DNA from: Datura wrightii
Lineage: Eukaryota; Streptophyta; Magnoliopsida; Solanales; Solanaceae
Assembly (NCBI GenBank): GCA_035772735.1
Contig: JASDFA010000002.1
Coordinates: 35,360,501-35,424,500, forward strand
DNA: 64,000 nt
Direction of reading: 5' to 3'
The notes under the pieces are model-generated. The model worked only from the letters and a program-made list of their open reading frames with translations, did no database searches and was not told the DNA's origin. The position numbers and the translations under genes were made by a program. Positions 1 to 10,240 of the stretch are shown here, piece by piece. Every line of letters starts with the position of its first letter. Position 1 is the stretch's first letter.

Positions 1-9
1 CAAGCTCAA

Positions 10-1119
10 TTGCAGGCTGACTACGTGAAATTGGCAGCCGAGGTAAAGAACAATCAGTTAGCTACAAAGGCGCTGGAGTACCAGTTTGGGCAATTTTCCG
101 GAGCTCAAAACATCAGGCCGAGAGGAGGACTTCCGAGTGACACGGATCCCAAGCCCAAGCAAGTGAATGCAGTGACCACAAGGAGTGGTTTACAGCTTAA
201 AGAGGTAGAAACAGAAAGACCACCTCAACGGTCGGGAGCAGCAGAAACTGAGAGGGAGCAAAGTGATGAGAGGGGGAAGAAAAAGGATGCTGAACCAGAA
301 AGACCACCACCCCCGTTCCCTCAAAGATTAAAGAAACACAATAAGGAGTTGTGTTTCAAAAAGTTCATGGAGGTGCTTAAACAGGTACACATTAACTTAC
401 CTCTTGTTGATGTTTTGCAGGGAGTGCCGAAGTACGCAAAGTATATTAAGGACATCGTGGCGAACAAAAGCAGGTTGACTGAGTACGCTACGGTAGCTCT
501 TACGGAGCAGTGCACTTCCCGGATACAAAACAGGTTGCCCACAAAGCTCAAGGACCCTGGGAGCTTTACAATACAAATTACAATTGGGCAGAGTATCCGA
601 GCTCACGGATTATGTGATTTGGGAGCGAGCATTAACTTGATGCCGACACCGGTATTAAAGAAGTTGGGGCTAGGGAGTCCTAGACCAACAACAGTGATCT
701 TGCAATTAGCAGATCATTCCTTGGCAAGACCTGATGGCATTGTGGAGGACGTGCTGGTGTAAGTGGGCTACCTCATCTTCCCGGTAGACTTCATTGTGCT
801 GGACTTCAAGCCAGATGCGGAAGTCCCATTTATTTTGGGACGTCCTTTCTTGGCGACCGGGAAAGCGCTGATTGATGTAGCTGCAGGGAAGCTAACCATG
901 CGAGCACACGATAAGGTGGAGGTGTTTGATGTGTAAAAGGCCACCAAGCTCCCGTCCGTGTACGAGGAACTCTCGGTGATCAACGTGATTAATCGAGCTG
1001 ATGTTGTCCAGAGCGTTAAGTCACGGGAGTTATTGGGGAAACCACCAGAGAGGTGTAAGCATTATTGGGGTGAGGATGGTGGTCGAGAGAAAACGTCTGT
1101 CACCCAAGAGGATGACTGA
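10..1119 (+). pseudogene. gag C-terminus and aspartic protease, Athila type
   Basis: An open frame runs in from the left edge (no real start; the first ATG-like codon at 10 is TTG) and is open to a TAA at 760-762. The same frame then continues without shift, through a second TAA at 934-936, to a TGA at 1117-1119. The first ~100 residues are a charged, proline-rich gag tail with the segment PPPFPQRLKK. The protease follows: the active-site motif reads CDLGASINLMP near residue 200, and the flap and second half (motif FILGRPFLATG, 825-860) lie beyond the first stop. D-L-G instead of D-S/T-G is usual in this lineage and is not damage. Each stop needs one base change from a sense codon. The frame ends where RT would be expected. 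Confidence 0.85.
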
Positions 1120-1160
1120 GCTTAATGACGTCTAGCCGCGACGGTAAACCAAGTGCTGAA

Positions 1161-1174
1161 CGGGAGGCAACCCG
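1161..1174 (+). other. Conserved gggaggcaaccc hairpin of Athila spacer
   Basis: The short inverted repeat CGGGAGGCAACCCG sits about 40 bases after the gag-protease frame. A GGGAGGCAACCC motif at the junction between the pol region and the env-position spacer is a known landmark of Athila-type elements. Its function is unknown to me; the position suggests a processing or translational signal. That it directly follows the protease here marks the point where RT and integrase are missing. Confidence 0.6.
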
Positions 1175-1401
1175 TGAAAATTTTTGTAATATTTTAATAG
1201 ATTTCGTAGAAAGGAAAAAAATAAAAAAAAATAAAAACAAAATGTGTATTTTATGTGAAACCTATAAATTCTAACCAATTTCTTTTTGTGAGATGAATTT
1301 CAGGTTGAACGGAGGATAAATATGCAAAGGATCGCAAAGGAAAAATCGAGGTAAGAAAAATAATAAAAAGTGGCAAAACAGTGAGCCTACGCAATGGCTC
1401 C

Positions 1402-1441
1402 GTGTCACGGAGGGCATGCTCCGCGTTACCCTCCATGACAC
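1402..1441 (+). repeat. 40-bp cassette with 10-bp inverted ends, internal copy
   Basis: Starts GTGTCACGGA and ends TCCATGACAC, exactly 40 bases, with CTCCGCG in the middle. The ends are inverted repeats with one mismatch. The same cassette, also 40 bases, lies upstream of the TATA box in the LTRs at 5777, 13561 and 18160. Here it lies inside the element, about 930 bases upstream of the env-position ORF, followed by a second related block (1488-1552: CGCGATGGCTGCGTGACACG, then CGGGTCACACCGGGTC). Confidence 0.8.
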
Positions 1442-2371
1442 GTTGAAGTGTGATCTAAAATTTTTGAAAAATTCCAGAGTACTGGCGCGATGGCTGCGTG
1501 ACACGTTGAAGGCAATTTCGCGACGGGTCACACCGGGTCGCCGGGTGACCGCGCGAAAAACCTCCTTTTAAACCCCAAAAACACCCATTTTTTTCACTCC
1601 CCTCCGCGACAAACAACCCAAAACCCCCCTTCCCCAATGTGACACGGACTAGGAGCTAAAATTTGTCAACTTTTCTTCGATATCATCGAATTGAAGGTAT
1701 GTTTGTTAACTTCATCTCATTTCTTGTCTTATTTTTTCGATTTTGAGCATACAAAGTGAGGAAAACTTTCCCTAAGTGTAAATTGAGCATGAATTCATGT
1801 AAATTATTGTTGATTGATGTTCATAGTATTGTTGTGATGGTATGAACTCGATAAATACATGTTTGATTGAAATTCTTGCGCAATTGTAGCTAGGGTTAGA
1901 ATTCAAATATGAAGAAGTTAAAATTGAGTTGAAATGTGAAATTCTTCTTGGTTTGTGCATGTTGGGTGAGGAACAGTATGTTGTGCTTAACGTAAGATGA
2001 TTATGGCGCGATGGATTGTCGGGTTAATGAAATTGTTGAAATTGCATAGATATTGGGGGAATTGTATCGGTTTTGTTGATGGAAATGTTTGCTAAGTGCT
2101 ATGTGATGAAATGTGAGCGATGGTAATGTTGTCGTTAGCTGTACGAAGTCTGAGTAGTACAAAAGAATTTATACCGTTGAATTCTCTGAATGCACGAGGC
2201 ATATTTGTTATGTTTTGTTTTTTTTGCAAATTGGAAATAAGTATGATCTTGCCGTAATGTTGTGATTGTAGTTAAAGACTAAGTGTGGGGTGGCCTAGCT
2301 TAACCCAACCTTAGTCGAAGCTAATTTTAATTGAATAACATTGGACCTGTCTGTTTGGTTTGACAGAAACA

Positions 2372-3373
2372 ATGGCAAGCAGGCAAGATAAAGGGAAGGG
2401 CGCATCAACATCAGGCACCGGAAGGAAAAGAATTAGACTGGGAATAGCAGTCCCAGCAGCACCAGCAGTTTTGCCCGGCCAACGCCGTCAATACGGAACC
2501 CGATGGGTGACAGAGGAGGGGAAGAAATGGTACGCAAAGCATAAGGAAAGCAAATACTTCCCCGAGGAACACATTGTTAGGGAACCATTGGCACAGGAAT
2601 TCCCCAGGATTGTCCATAGGATTGAGGCAGTCGGGCTGAATTTTATCTTTGACGAGCCTAAAGAGTGCAATCTGCACCTAATCCGGGAATTCTACATCAA
2701 TTGGAACTCGACACTCAGAAGTCACACCATAAAGATAAGGGGGCAGATAGTCACTTTTGAGCCATATCACCTTAATGCCATCTTGGGGGCGCGGGACACA
2801 GACGCCCATGTGCTTCGGCAGCTGAATATCACTCCACCATATGTGGACATCATACGCACTTTGTGTGGAGCCCGGTCTACAGCGCGGTGGAGCAGGCATA
2901 AGGAGAGGGGCTACCATCAGACATTTCCCTACTCACAAATGAACAGGGAAGCCAGGATATGGCTTAAGATTGTTTGTTCCTGCCTGATCCCGGGGGTGCA
3001 TATGACAGATGTCACCCGGGATCGCGTGTGCTTGGTATACGCCCTGATGAAAGGGCTGGAGATCAATGTTGGGGCGGTTATTATCTCCGCCATGAAGAGA
3101 GCCCGTTTGCATCAAGGGCACAGGTACGGGTTTGGTGGCTTACTGACCACGTTCCTAAGGGGCCTAGATGTTGAGGAGGAGGCCCTTGACTATATCTCGC
3201 AGATGGAGAGGCGGTCCTTAGATGTCACCAAAACTAAGGCACCCGACACCACTCACGGGCCAGTTCTTACACTAGCCGAGCGACATGCTCAGGATGATCA
3301 GTACATGGCTCGCATGTTCGGGATGCAGATGCTTCAGCTGCGCATAGGCGGGAGGCCGGCAACAGAAGATTAG
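2372..3373 (+). CDS. Env-position ORF, 'putative plant transposon protein' type
   Basis: A 333-residue protein. An upstream in-frame TTG at 2360 extends the frame, but ATG at 2372 is the likelier start. The N-terminus is basic and low-complexity (residues 1-35). The body is globular, with the motif GTRWVTEEGKKWYAKHKESK, several tryptophans and conserved-looking helices, and resembles the plant-transposon protein family (Pfam PF20167 type, from memory) common as extra ORFs of Athila-like elements in nightshades. No signal peptide, transmembrane segment or furin-like site is visible, so envelope function is not supported. It is the longest undamaged frame of the element; the frame resumes beyond its TAG stop as an acidic tail. 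Role unknown. Confidence 0.7.
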   Translation: MASRQDKGKGASTSGTGRKRIRLGIAVPAAPAVLPGQRRQYGTRWVTEEGKKWYAKHKESKYFPEEHIVREPLAQEFPRIVHRIEAVGLNFIFDEPKECNLHLIREFYINWNSTLRSHTIKIRGQIVTFEPYHLNAILGARDTDAHVLRQLNITPPYVDIIRTLCGARSTARWSRHKERGYHQTFPYSQMNREARIWLKIVCSCLIPGVHMTDVTRDRVCLVYALMKGLEINVGAVIISAMKRARLHQGHRYGFGGLLTTFLRGLDVEEEALDYISQMERRSLDVTKTKAPDTTHGPVLTLAERHAQDDQYMARMFGMQMLQLRIGGRPATED

Positions 3374-3592
3374 TTGTGGCAGCTCGAGCTAGACTACCCT
3401 TTTGGCGAAAATGCCAGGGCTCTATGCCGAGTGGGGCCAGCTTTTGTGGAGCCCACTGATGATGATGTCCCTACAGATGAGGAGACACGTCGTGATGACT
3501 CCGATGTGGAGTCAGATGATGACGACGGGGGTGATTCAGACATGGGAGACGAGGCAGCAGCACCTGACGAAGAAGTGGAATACTTTGATTGA
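3374..3592 (+). pseudogene. Acidic C-terminal tail of env-position ORF after TAG
   Basis: Directly in frame with the preceding ORF, separated only by TAG at 3371-3373. The 72 codons encode a tail very rich in D and E (DVESDDDDGGDSDMGDE) ending in TGA at 3590-3592. The strong amino-acid bias and lack of other stops suggest it was the original C-terminus, cut off by one CAG-to-TAG or TGG-to-TAG change. The alternative is stop readthrough. Acidic tails are common in nuclear proteins. Confidence 0.65.
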
Positions 3593-5341
3593 TTAGGGAG
3601 TTTCACCACCTACTTTCGTACTATGCTAAATTTTTTGAACACTGGGGACAGTGTTCGATTTAAGTGTGGGGTGGGAGTAGTTAGGTGTTGGTTGCTATTG
3701 TTATTAATGTCTCTGTTCTATTATTGTGCTTGGAAAAACTTGTGACCCTGTGATTTTTTTGTGTGTATGTCTGTATTGTAATTATTATGAAGTTGTTGTG
3801 TGCTGTTGAATGTTGTTAGCTGGTTGTGTAAATATGTTTTATCGAAATTATCAATATTTTTAAAATTTTTGTGAAATTTTTATTTTTGGGTTTCTCGGCG
3901 TTTGTTTTCGGTTCTTTTACCGAGGATAGTCCCATTGAACCGAAGTCGTAGTTAGTGACCGTTCCCTATGATGGATGGATGACGACCATCTTTAGGGAAA
4001 TGTAGTCGATAGGAGTAGTTCTTTTTAATTTTGTTCTTTTGTTTGTTTGTATCCCAAACGTGTTGTTACTTTATGGTTGCGACATTCTTGTGGTGTGTTG
4101 TACATGATATTTAAAATGCAAAGGTGATTCATCTGAAAGCATGCAACTTTGTAAATATGTTGAGATACCTAGGCCATAGAGTTCGATTCGGTGTGATTGA
4201 GGCTTAATGTTTGAATTCTTGCAATTAGCTGATTGAAGAGTCTATGAATACGTCTTGAGTTGAGCATGTGCAATGAGTGTATGGTGAGGTTTCGTTTCTT
4301 CCATGCTATTGTGAAGTGTCTAGAACTTGCCTGGTGTGTGTACAAAACGAAATGAAGGATGTGTATTGTAGGAAAGGATGTAGGCATTTCTTTGATTTAA
4401 CCGAAAGTTTTTTTTTTCATACCCACCTTGAATGTACATCCTAGTTAGCCCATTGAGCCTTTAGCCTATTTCTTTCTTTTGTCAAAAAGGTGTAAACTGA
4501 GCTTAACCCCTTCTTTTCATTTTACGTGAATTTGATCCAAACCTCTTAAGCGCTCAAGAAAAAATAATTTTCCCACAGTGTCAAGGAGTGAGAATGGTGA
4601 AAAGAAAAGAAAAAGCAGAGTGATGAAAGGAAAGAAAAGGTCGAAGGTGCACTCATTATAAATTAAATATAATGGAGATGTATAAATAATCTTTGTTATT
4701 AAGTCAAGTGTGCTTAAAGATATGGGGTCAAAAATAAAGACAAACTTCAAGAATGGGAGGATGAAGGAAGAAACAATGCCCATAAGGTTGATGGGATGTA
4801 TTGAAAAAGTGCTTAAGGAGGCTAGTTGGTATTATTGGTTAGCCCAGTATTTGCTAGTTCTATAGCTTACAGTACAACCCGTTAAGTCCTACGTGATCTT
4901 ACATCATGTGTCCTTATATTAGTGGAGTAATACACTAAAGGCAAGCCTATGGTTCATGACATGATGCATTTGAATTCTTTTGGGAGAGAGAGCAAAATCT
5001 TGTTTATATGCCCCTGCATGTGATGATTGGAGGTCATGTGATTAAAAAGGGGAAAAATTCTCTTGTGGTGAGGGCACATGCTCAACGAGAGATTGAAGTT
5101 CGTGTCGGATATCTTGATCGACTGATTTGCATGAGTTTGCCGATATCGAGAGTCGATTCTTGAGTCTAGGAGGTCTTAATGTGTTGGAGGTCATCGTATT
5201 GATAAGACTATGCATGTTTTCTTGATGATTTGCTATATTAAATAATCGGTACAACCGTAGCTTGAATTGTCTAGCCAAAGTAGCCAGGATGGGATGTCAA
5301 TTGCATGAGGTGTAAGATTATTGTTCGGGGACGAACAAGGA
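3593..5341 (+). other. Long 3' untranslated part of Athila-like element
   Basis: A noncoding stretch of 1.75 kb between the env-position ORF and the 3' LTR. It opens with a GGGGACAGTGTTCG segment and a first TTTAAGTGTGGGG (3659-3671). That tract is identical to the one bordering the LTR at 5342, but no LTR follows it here. A purine-rich stretch lies at 4600-4640. The short open frames seen here have no recognisable product. Confidence 0.55.
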
Positions 5342-5358
5342 TTTAAGTGTGGGGTAAG
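5342..5358 (+). other. Polypurine-type primer site before 3' LTR
   Basis: The tract TTTAAGTGTGGGGTAAG lies immediately before the LTR start TGATCTTGGG. In Athila-like elements a GTGTGGGG tract in this position primes plus-strand DNA synthesis. Two further near-identical tracts occur at 2281 and 3659. Confidence 0.65.
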
Positions 5359-5776
5359 TGATCTTGGGAAAATTTATATGCCCAACTGATACTCAAATGT
5401 GTCATTTTGCCTTGTTTATCTATTGATGTTTGATATCATGTGAATTGTAATAAAATGTGAATTTATACTAACCAACATGATTAGCGTTGTTTTGCAGGAA
5501 AAATATAAAGTTATGGAACTAAGATGCATGTTGGGAGAGATCGGGATTAGACTCGAAATCTAGCAAGGGATAAAGCAAGAGGAAAGCATGAATTAAAGGG
5601 GCTCCACGATGGAGCCGTGTCACGCCGCCATCGCGGATGCATTCTGCCTGGATGCTGAAATTATGCCCAATTCCAGTGAAGGTGCGCGTTGGGGCCTAGC
5701 CCCGTGTTGCACACCGTGCCACGTTGGGCCTTAATACCTAGACAACCGAATTCCAGTGAGGGTCTGCGTTGGTGGC

Positions 5777-5816
5777 GTGTCATGGAGGCAGTGCTCCGCG
5801 ATACACTCCGTGACAC
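5777..5816 (+). repeat. 40-bp cassette with 10-bp inverted ends, LTR copy
   Basis: Starts GTGTCATGGA, ends TCCGTGACAC, 40 bases, CTCCGCG in the middle. It lies 33 bases upstream of the TATA box. It differs from the sense-strand copy in the solo LTR at 18160-18199 at only about two positions. A shorter related block (CGATGGAGCCGTGTCACG, 5606-5623) lies upstream. Confidence 0.85.
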
Positions 5817-5849
5817 ATTTCTTGTTATTCCGGGAAACATTTCCACTAG

Positions 5850-5857
5850 TATAAATA
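5850..5857 (+). promoter_or_regulatory. TATA box of Athila-like LTR
   Basis: TATAAATA, in the expected part of an LTR (about 490 bases from its start), just downstream of the 40-bp cassette. This is the likely RNA polymerase II promoter of the element, inferred from sequence and position only. Confidence 0.6.
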
Positions 5858-6752
5858 GAACACTTAGGTTCATTTTTAATTATTCTGACTTGGTGGAGCA
5901 AGAACGTGGGTTACAGGCAGTTGAGGGGACAAAAATCTCAGGGTTTTCTCTATCTCCTTTTTCTTTATTTCAATTTCTTGTATGATTAACACTCATTTAC
6001 CGATGTTTAATCCACAAATGAGTGGCTAAATTCCCTTCTTGCTGAGGTTAGAAACATTTGTATTGAAATGTAATTATTGATAAATTGGTTTTTCATCTTT
6101 TCGTCCATGGTTGTTCTATTGATTCTTGTTCTTACTGCATTAATGTGTGGCCAACGTTAATGTATATCTAAAAAGTCTGGTTTCACTCGATGGAGCAAGA
6201 AATTGGAAAGTTGTGAATTGATAGGATATGATCTTTTCTTAGTTTGGGAAAATTGAGAATTAATTTACCTTCAAGATAGAGATATACCTAAAAGTCGTAT
6301 TAGTCAATTAAGGAATCGATTTTGTATGGCTAGAACATGAATTACTTTTTATCACAGAGATGTAGGTGGAAGGTTCATGATTCTTAAGTTGGGTTAAATA
6401 CGAGAGTTTTAATCCATAGGCAATAATTCTTGACTAGCAACCGGAGGAAAGATTAACCAAATTGTATCGATAATTTATTTCTCTACATGTTCATTTTAGC
6501 CTCAGCATGCTCATACTTATAGTTCAGACTCAAATTGTATATTTGTTTTAGACTTAGTACAAAATTAGGAAACAAAATATCAAACTCTTCTTCACACTGT
6601 TGTCTGCAATTTAAAGTTAAAGTTTATTGACACTTGAGTAGATTGTTACCTTAGTCCAGTCCCTGTGTGATCGATACTTGGCTTACTTGAGCCACTTTAC
6701 TACTTGCTCAACCACGTGCACTTGCGTGTAGTTATACCGAAACACCCGAACA

Positions 6753-7242
6753 CTTAATACCATTGATTGTTGGATGCTTCATCTTGGTGAACCTCCAAAA
6801 TAAATCATGCTCCTCCCCTGTCATCACAAGCCCAACCACCGGCCTGGGGAAGATGAACACCTCAGACATGTCATCAATGTGAGGAGCCGCTACAGCCGCA
6901 TACTTTATCCCTGATTGCTGCCCTGTAGTTGTTGTTGTGCTTCCCCATTACCCACAAGCCACTCAAGAGATTAAGAACTTGAGCCAGAACCTCAAAGGAT
7001 GCTGGAGCGGTAGGAACCTCTCCCTATGTCGGTACTTCTACCTCTACCGCCAACCTTTCTTAAACTGTAGGCGGTACCGGAGATGCTTACCTCTCTCTGA
7101 ATGGAGCAGGAGCGTGAGCCCCTCCTCTGGCTATGGTAGGCCTTAGCCCAAGTCCTTAGACCCTTCCTCTATCAAGGACCGCTGCTGTTGTTGCTAGCTG
7201 GGGTGTTGTGTTTCTTGCTCCGTTAGCACGTGTTCTCACCAT
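6753..7242 (-). pseudogene. gag N-terminus, family-4 gypsy
   Basis: Read on the minus strand, the frame begins at ATG 7242-7240 with MVRTRANGAR, the usual start of a gag in plant chromoviruses. It continues through a proline-rich linker and a stretch with FWRFTKMKHPTINGI (near 6770-6815). At least four in-frame stops interrupt it. It is cut at 6753 by the end of the Athila-like LTR, so the rest of gag and all of pol are absent. Confidence 0.6.
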
Positions 7243-7442
7243 CTGCGGGAGAAAGAAAGAAGAGTTATTAGATACCAATTTGGATCACCAGATACCAATT
7301 GAAATCAATAATTACATGAAAGGAAAGAAGAAAGGAGTTTTCCGAAAGTCATGTAGCCTCTCGAAGATAAATTATGGACGTCTCCACTGATTCTTGAGAC
7401 TCTACTAGACCCGTCTTAGTGCAATGAGATCGACAAACCTAG

Positions 7443-7459
7443 AGATCTAATACCAACTT
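7443..7459 (-). other. Primer binding site, family-4 element
   Basis: On the minus strand, directly after the LTR end, the sequence reads AAGTTGGTATTAGATC. It matches the initiator-methionine tRNA 3' end type (TGGTATCAGAGC) with two changes. This fixes the orientation of the element. The leader from here to the gag ATG (7243-7442) has no other feature I recognise. Confidence 0.65.
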
Positions 7460-8029
7460 TATCACAACCCAAATGGTCGTGAGTACTACCCATACTAATC
7501 CCCCAGTGGGCGAACCAACGAATTCAAACAACTACCCCGGCATCACATCATTTTAATGAGAAAGAAATAACATTATTATAATAGAATGAATTTAAATATT
7601 CTGAATGAGCACAACATATAAAACAAAAAATAATTACCCTCTAAGATCTGAAGGTCATTGCACTTTAACATCTAACTACAAGTATAGAAATATGTAAACT
7701 ATAAAGAAATAAAAGCTGCAATGTTCAGGGGAGAGACATCTTCGAAGGAGGAGTGAATCAGCCCATTCCGCGTCATTCACCTTAGAGGAACCGCTGTTTT
7801 TTATAGGTAGGACGAGAGGAACTTCTCAGATCAACTTCTGCACTCAGAAAAGTAGTGCAGGAGTAGGGTCAGAATGAAACACTATACTGGTAGGAATCAT
7901 CGGCCGACCTTAGATAATAACATATAAGTAAGGAAACAATTATATAAAACCAGTCTCAAACATCATGCACAAGTACAGTATCCATTTCAAGTACATTAAC
8001 TCTGCATAGGTTATAACCGGTCTGCTCAC

Positions 8030-8125
8030 TGGATTGGGCCTTTCACTGCAGCAGTCTCTTGACTGCTATAGTAGTCTCGTCGCAGCATAAATAGTTCCGC
8101 TGCAGTGGTACTGCTCGAGGCAATA
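8030..8125 (-). repeat. CTGCAG word block, downstream copy in family-4 LTR
   Basis: Several short self-complementary words, including CCGCTGCAGTGG and CACTGCAGCAGTC, in an otherwise AT-rich LTR. On the minus strand the order (CAGTACCACTGCAGCGG, then GCGACGAGACTACTATAGC) matches the block at 63540-63615 in the same order, so it is a family trait, not chance. Confidence 0.6.
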
Positions 8126-9554
8126 GCTTGACTTATATGCACCTTTCATCAATTCACTAGTTTTCAACAAATTCACACATTCAAATATTCATTTAGATGA
8201 CACACGAGCTTTTAACACCAATTCACATCTACTCATCATCACACGCGATTTAAGCAATTTATCACAAAAATAACAACTCAATATCAATCATTGTTTAATC
8301 ATTTCACACACTTAACCTTTTCCACTATCCTCATTCAGGTTAAAAGTACAGGATTCACAAACTCAACTCTACCACTTAACATATACACATTTTGAATTAA
8401 TAATAAGTTACAAAAACATTATAAAATAGAATAAATAGTGACATGTCGGGCACATGCCTCCATAATATCCCCATAAACACTCTGTCATCAATATTGATGT
8501 ACACTCATGCTAGAGGGTATTATTTCTATCATTTCAATCATGACCTGCAGGGGACTCTAGAAATTCATGTATTGTACCGGCCTGGTACTCTCTCCCACTC
8601 ATATGCTTATCCGGATGCTCCCCTCGGATATAAGCCACTCAACCAATATTGCTCGCCGAGTGCTCCCTCGGGCAAGAGCCTCTCATTTTAGGATATTATT
8701 ATTATCCTACCCATTCTCATTCAACTGAATATAACAGGATGAATTCTTTAGACACTCAGGGGTCTACAATCTACTCTCTCAATAACATTATTTCGAAACA
8801 TAAAACATCTCAATAGCAACGTAAATGAACTTCACTTAACAACTCAACACAATTTCATAACAGTTCACAGACCACATCATATCCATATTACTTCTACAGT
8901 TCATTCGAAAGTAAAGCTTCATAACAGGTAATGTCTGCAAACCAATCACTTATTGTCATTGCACAAAACATGCATAGCATTAAATAAGGTCTAATTTCCT
9001 TAAACCATAACCTACCTCAATTTTCGGGTATGAAAAGTCAGCTACTTCACCGAAGCCTTGCTCTTTCTCAAAACCTCAGAATGCTCAAAATCTACAAAAA
9101 ACAATACAGAGAAATTTCATTATTTACTCCTTGCAAAAAGGGTTTTAGAAGTTCAAACCCTTCCCTTCAGTGTTCTTAAAGGTAAAAAACCCAATTGCAC
9201 CTAGTTTTAGGTCTCAATTCCTGCATAACTCACGTTCTCTAGAAACTAAACCTCGGGGAATAATTATTACTCCTAAAAACTTCTAATCACATCACCCTAT
9301 TAACTCCCTATAATCCAACCCTATTCTATCAACCTAGGATTTTCCAACTTAAAATTTTGCCACTAAAGATTCTATATGAATCCCGAAGTCAATACAATCC
9401 AGCACCGGGATAGGAATTTAAGAAACTTACCTTAAGAGAGGAATTCACTGTTCTAGGGGAGAAAATCGCCTTCATACCTTTCTCTTTGCATTTTTTGATA
9501 TAATAGGGTGTAAGCCCAGAAATCCCACTTAAATCCACTTTTTGGTTTACGTCG

Positions 9555-9745
9555 TTCGCCATAGGGTCACATTTCTGCTGTAGTGAACCCGCCACAGCAA
9601 TCAGGATATCGTTATAGTGGATCCTGTGGTTAATTCCCTGGCCGATTATGGCGGGACTCTGACTATCATCGCAGTCTCACTACAGTGGGAATTCTGTTAC
9701 TGCAGTGGTCCCCGAAAGCAACAGCTCCCCCCAAAATCATCTTTT
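9555..9745 (-). repeat. CTGCAG word block near start of family-4 LTR
   Basis: Words such as CCACTGCAGTAACAG, CCCACTGTAGTGAG and TTCACTACAGCAG follow one another within 100-290 bases of the LTR start. The block lies upstream of an AT-rich CTATTATATC, a possible TATA region. The corresponding block in the other family-4 LTR lies at 60618-60672. Confidence 0.55.
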
Positions 9746-9842
9746 CAATACCTAGATCAGCTCACATCAATTCTCCTCAGATTTTTGCCTTTTTCGAGAG
9801 TCCTAAGTCTATTCCTCTCGTGATGATATGCGGGTCATTATA

Positions 9843-10240
9843 GTCATTCTAATAGAAAATATTTCTATGATATATTCTATATATCTGTAGTTTAAATTAT
9901 TTAATTAGTATTACTGTATAAAGAAATATTATGAAAATTTATGAATGTGTAGAGCTAATTATGGTATGATTTATTTGAATTTAAATCAGATAGTGCTATA
10001 ATTTAAATTTAAATCAGAGACGTAGCAATATATAATTATTTGATTGGCAATTATATCATATATATTTAAAAAAATTACACCATAATTAGAGTCATTCAAA
10101 TAAAAAAATATTCCTACACCATATTCTATATATTTATAACTTAAATTTTTGAATTGATATCACTATGCAATTAAAGATTACAAAAGTTACTAATAACCTA
10201 TTTAACCAAATTCTTGGGAGATCAAAAAATGTTCATATTT
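9843..10240 (+). repeat. AT-rich array fragment (same family as 20262-52263)
   Basis: Shares long stretches with 20430-20680: the order of CATTCTAATAGAAAATAT, TTTAAATTATTTAATTAGTA, GCTAATTATGG and TTTGAATTTAAATCAGA is the same. It is the left remainder of the AT-rich array, separated from the rest by the LINE and its inserts. No coding capacity was seen. Confidence 0.7.

Larger units (their letters stand above)
1120..2371 (+). other. Athila spacer upstream of env-position ORF
   Basis: A noncoding stretch of 1.25 kb. It begins with the hairpin at 1161, has an A-rich tract (1205-1240), then a GC-rich palindromic word block (1387-1552), then C-rich text (1560-1640) and AT-rich DNA. The motif AAGTGTGGGG occurs at 2281-2290, ~80 bases before the ATG of the next ORF; it resembles the primer tract before the LTR. 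Open frames on the minus strand here (1251-1637) follow the word block and have no recognisable product. Confidence 0.6.
1..6752 (+). mobile_element. Athila-like Ty3/gypsy element, 3' part, lacking RT/RNase H/integrase
   Basis: This is the downstream part of an LTR retrotransposon whose 5' LTR lies outside the window. In order it holds a gag-protease reading frame, a conserved hairpin, a spacer, an ORF in the env position, a long untranslated part, a purine-rich GTGTGGGG primer site and a 3' LTR. The layout (extra ORF after pol, long spacer, GTGTGGGG before the LTR) is that of the Athila lineage. No reverse transcriptase, RNase H or integrase lies between protease and spacer, so this copy is an internal deletion or belongs to a non-autonomous family. 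The right end abuts a gag remnant of a minus-strand gypsy element, so it probably inserted there; the other target duplication is outside. Confidence 0.85.
5359..6752 (+). mobile_element. 3' LTR of Athila-like element (1394 bp)
   Basis: Begins TGATCTTGGG after the primer tract and ends near CCCGAACA, where an unrelated minus-strand gag begins. It carries palindromic word blocks (5596-5640 and 5777-5816), a TATA box at 5850 and an AT-rich transcribed part. Near its end it has CCAGTCCCTGTG, a motif also found near the end of the solo LTR at 17110-18549. The right boundary is set by the switch to gag and the CA dinucleotide; it could be off by a few bases. Confidence 0.75.
7460..9842 (-). mobile_element. 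5' LTR of minus-strand family-4 gypsy (2383 bp)
   Basis: On the minus strand it runs from TATAATGACCCGC (TG changed to TA) to GGGTTGTGATA, followed by the primer site. It carries two blocks of CTGCAG/CACTGCAGTG-type words, near its start (9555-9745) and in its last quarter (8030-8125). The second block aligns with one at 63540 in another family-4 LTR. Its start abuts GTCATTCTAATAG of the AT-rich array, so it inserted into that array. The element's other end is missing. Confidence 0.75.

Noticed and set aside
610..650. Mutated protease active site (DLG instead of DSG/DTG)
   Set aside because: D-L-G-A-S is usual in Athila-type proteases and is not damage.
3394..3609. Minus-strand serine-rich frame
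   Set aside because: Antisense shadow of the acidic tail (GAT/GAC/GAG codons read backwards as serine-rich text).
7208..7390. Plus-strand frame in the gag leader region
   Set aside because: Lies across the leader, primer site side and gag start of a minus-strand element; no domain.
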